Origin: Polyodon spathula
Lineage: Eukaryota; Chordata; Actinopteri; Acipenseriformes; Polyodontidae
NCBI RefSeq assembly: GCF_017654505.1
Contig: NC_054538.1
Span: forward strand, 64,088,678 to 64,152,677
Direction: 5' to 3'
Length of the DNA: 64,000 nt
The position numbers were made by a program, and so were the translations under genes. Positions 62,591 to 64,000 of the stretch are shown one piece after another. Positions within the stretch are counted from its first letter, which is position 1. Each line of letters opens with the position of its first letter. A model generated the notes under the pieces. It ran no database searches and was not told the DNA's origin. It saw only the letters and a program-made list of their open reading frames with translations.

Positions 62591-62950
62591 CCAAACACCG
62601 ACACTAGTACTGCAGTTCAAAAGACGATTACGGCGCCGTTTATTAAAGACAAAAATAAATAAAATGTTTTTAACAAAAAATAAACGCTCACAGAGCACCA
62701 AAAATAAAAAGGCAAACAAAAACAAATCACTAACACAAAACACAAGTCCGGCTGGGCAGTAGCCCTCACGGATCCTATATAATTTTTCTAATTTCTCACT
62801 CGCTCCTCATTGCTCTCCTCCGTACACTTAACTCGAACCTGGAGAGTTGCAGGCTTTTTAAACAGGTGATTTATTTGGCAGATACGAGCTGCTGCTATCG
62901 CATCTGCCAGACCACATCCAAACAATAACAAAGAAAACATCGTATTTTTA
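62590..62950 (-). mobile_element. LTR remnant inside the Tc1-type MITE
   Basis: In the same orientation and order as the LTR at 19777-20368 it shares GCCGTTTATTAA (cf. GCCGTTTTTTATTAA), GGCTGGGCAGTAGCC(C/T)TCA, GCAGGCTTTTTAAACAGG-type sequence and a palindromic GGCAGATACGAGCTGCTGCT (62877-62908), ending CTGCCAGACCACATCCAAAC. The left boundary is obscured by the TA array. Confidence 0.7.
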
Positions 62951-63203
62951 AATAACACAACACTCATTCAAATCAACAATAACACACTTGACTACTCGCC
63001 GTCATATTTCAGTATTTCATATTCAATTTCGAAATGTCATATTTTTCTATTTTTGTCAGTTTTTCTTTAAGTTTTTGTAAAATTACAAAGCGGCATATAA
63101 TTCAATATATTAACGTAACATTATTCAGCGGGTTTCATTCGACTTTATGAAGCAAAATGTGTTAATTCTTTAGGGTGATGCAAAACGTTTGGCCAAAGCT
63201 GTA

Positions 63204-64000
63204 CTTTCCGATACACATAAAAGACCAATCCAATGTCGCGTGGAAACACAGCTGTGTAGGTGTGGGTGATGCAGAGGCTGTGTGTGAGCAGTCACAATAT
63301 TTGAATGTGACCACATTTCTTGGTTGTCTGCTAACTCAGTTTGCTACACGGAATTAGGTTGCTGGTTGTACAACATTTAATGGAAATAGACATGGCTGTA
63401 AAACATTTATTATAGCATTTCACATGTCTGCACTCATGAACAAAAACTCAGAGATTGTCATAATTTATTTATCTCTTTGTAAAGAGGGGCACTATGACCA
63501 GAGGTGAAAAGAAGAGGTAACAACATTGAGAAAACAAAACAAAACTATATACAGCAAAATAAACTAAAACCATGAACAAGATACCAGTAATGTTCTACTG
63601 ACTAGTGGTGCAATAGCTGAACTCTATTCTCTTAGCTCTTAGCTAGAGCTACTAAGAGTCTCTCCCCACAAATTAACTCCCAGGAGGCATTTATAGCAGG
63701 CTATCTAGCTAGGCTCCTCCCCTTGGAACAATCTAACTAATAAATGTAATCTTTTAGAATAAACAATAGATAGTTTACATTTTACTTACTTTATATAATA
63801 CATTTTACAAACAAACATATCCAAAAGCTATTTATTCCGATAGCAAAGTTAAAAAACACAAGGTCAAGGGTCCCCCCTCTACTTCTGAAGGTGTGCTTTC
63901 CTGGTCCTTTAATAACCACCAGCATGCACAAGCCTTCCTTACAAATTTACTGGTAAATAAATACATTTTTACTTTTAGCTTTACCTCACTAAACTTATCT
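63204..64000. other. Non-coding, no recognised gene
   Basis: A short segment at about 63414-63450 resembles 32025-32065 (GCATTTC-AATGTC-G-ACTCATGAAC ... CTCAGAGATT), a weak dispersed repeat. Nothing else recognised. Confidence 0.4.

Larger units (their letters stand above)
62450..63201. mobile_element. Tc1-type MITE containing an LTR remnant
   Basis: Left end CAGCTATGGCCAAAAGTTTT pairs with the inverse of the right end (CAGCTTTGGCCAAACGTTTT), continuing into GCATCACC, with TA at both sides (62448-62449, 63202-63203). The 752-bp interior has no transposase. It is occupied by a (TA)n array (62502-62589) followed by an LTR fragment. Confidence 0.85.

Overview
The window is vertebrate, almost certainly a ray-finned fish. 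It is AT-rich and intron/intergenic-like, with many microsatellites and a mixed fish-type transposon load: Tc1/mariner, hAT, Tigger/pogo, DIRS-like, L2, an R2/NeSL-like LINE with a restriction-like endonuclease, LTR elements, and tRNA-derived SINE pieces. I lean towards a non-teleost fish such as a sturgeon or paddlefish, because of the repeat flavour and a retained extra FoxG paralogue. That placement is inference from general familiarity, not something shown by a search.

Two host genes can be supported. A complete, intronless forkhead gene of the FoxG class lies on the + strand at 29075-30103 (342 codons). It has an N-terminal eh1-like motif, a FoxG forkhead domain and the FoxG-type C-terminal tail, but lacks the long His/Pro/Gln-rich N-terminal stretch of canonical FoxG1, so it looks like a second FoxG paralogue. 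The second gene is seen only as its first coding exon on the - strand at 16716-16785. It encodes the N-terminus of acylphosphatase, probably acyp2, and ends at a GT donor; no later exon was found between 1 and 16700.

Layout: 1-2940 is non-coding. 2940-9400 is a transposon graveyard (Tigger fragment, DIRS-like element, internally deleted R2/NeSL-like LINE, another LINE RT scrap). 12636-12972 is a hAT-type MITE and 13776-14150 a LINE tail. 16716-16930 is the acylphosphatase first exon and its GC-richer 5' side, followed by an interspersed repeat. 18915-20605 is an L2 LINE tail split by a solo LTR, followed by a 460-bp foldback element. 21835-23474 is a Tc1 element with both ends. 24-28 kb is repeats and microsatellites. 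28-34 kb is the FoxG locus with long AT-rich flanks. 36510-36898 is a second hAT-type MITE. 40140-41300 holds a roughly 457-bp tandem repeat. 43-51 kb holds two more Tc1-type elements, a SINE and two LTRs. 51-64 kb holds a (GATA)n array of about 210 bp, a LINE tail, a pair of abutting LTRs, a hAT-like transposase interrupted by a solo LTR, and a Tc1-type MITE carrying an LTR remnant.

No operon-like or defence-like system is present. The most interesting structural signals are the linkage of a FoxG paralogue to acylphosphatase, the solo LTR inserted a few codons into a hAT transposase reading frame, and a recurrent palindrome just upstream of the presumed TATA box in several otherwise different LTRs.
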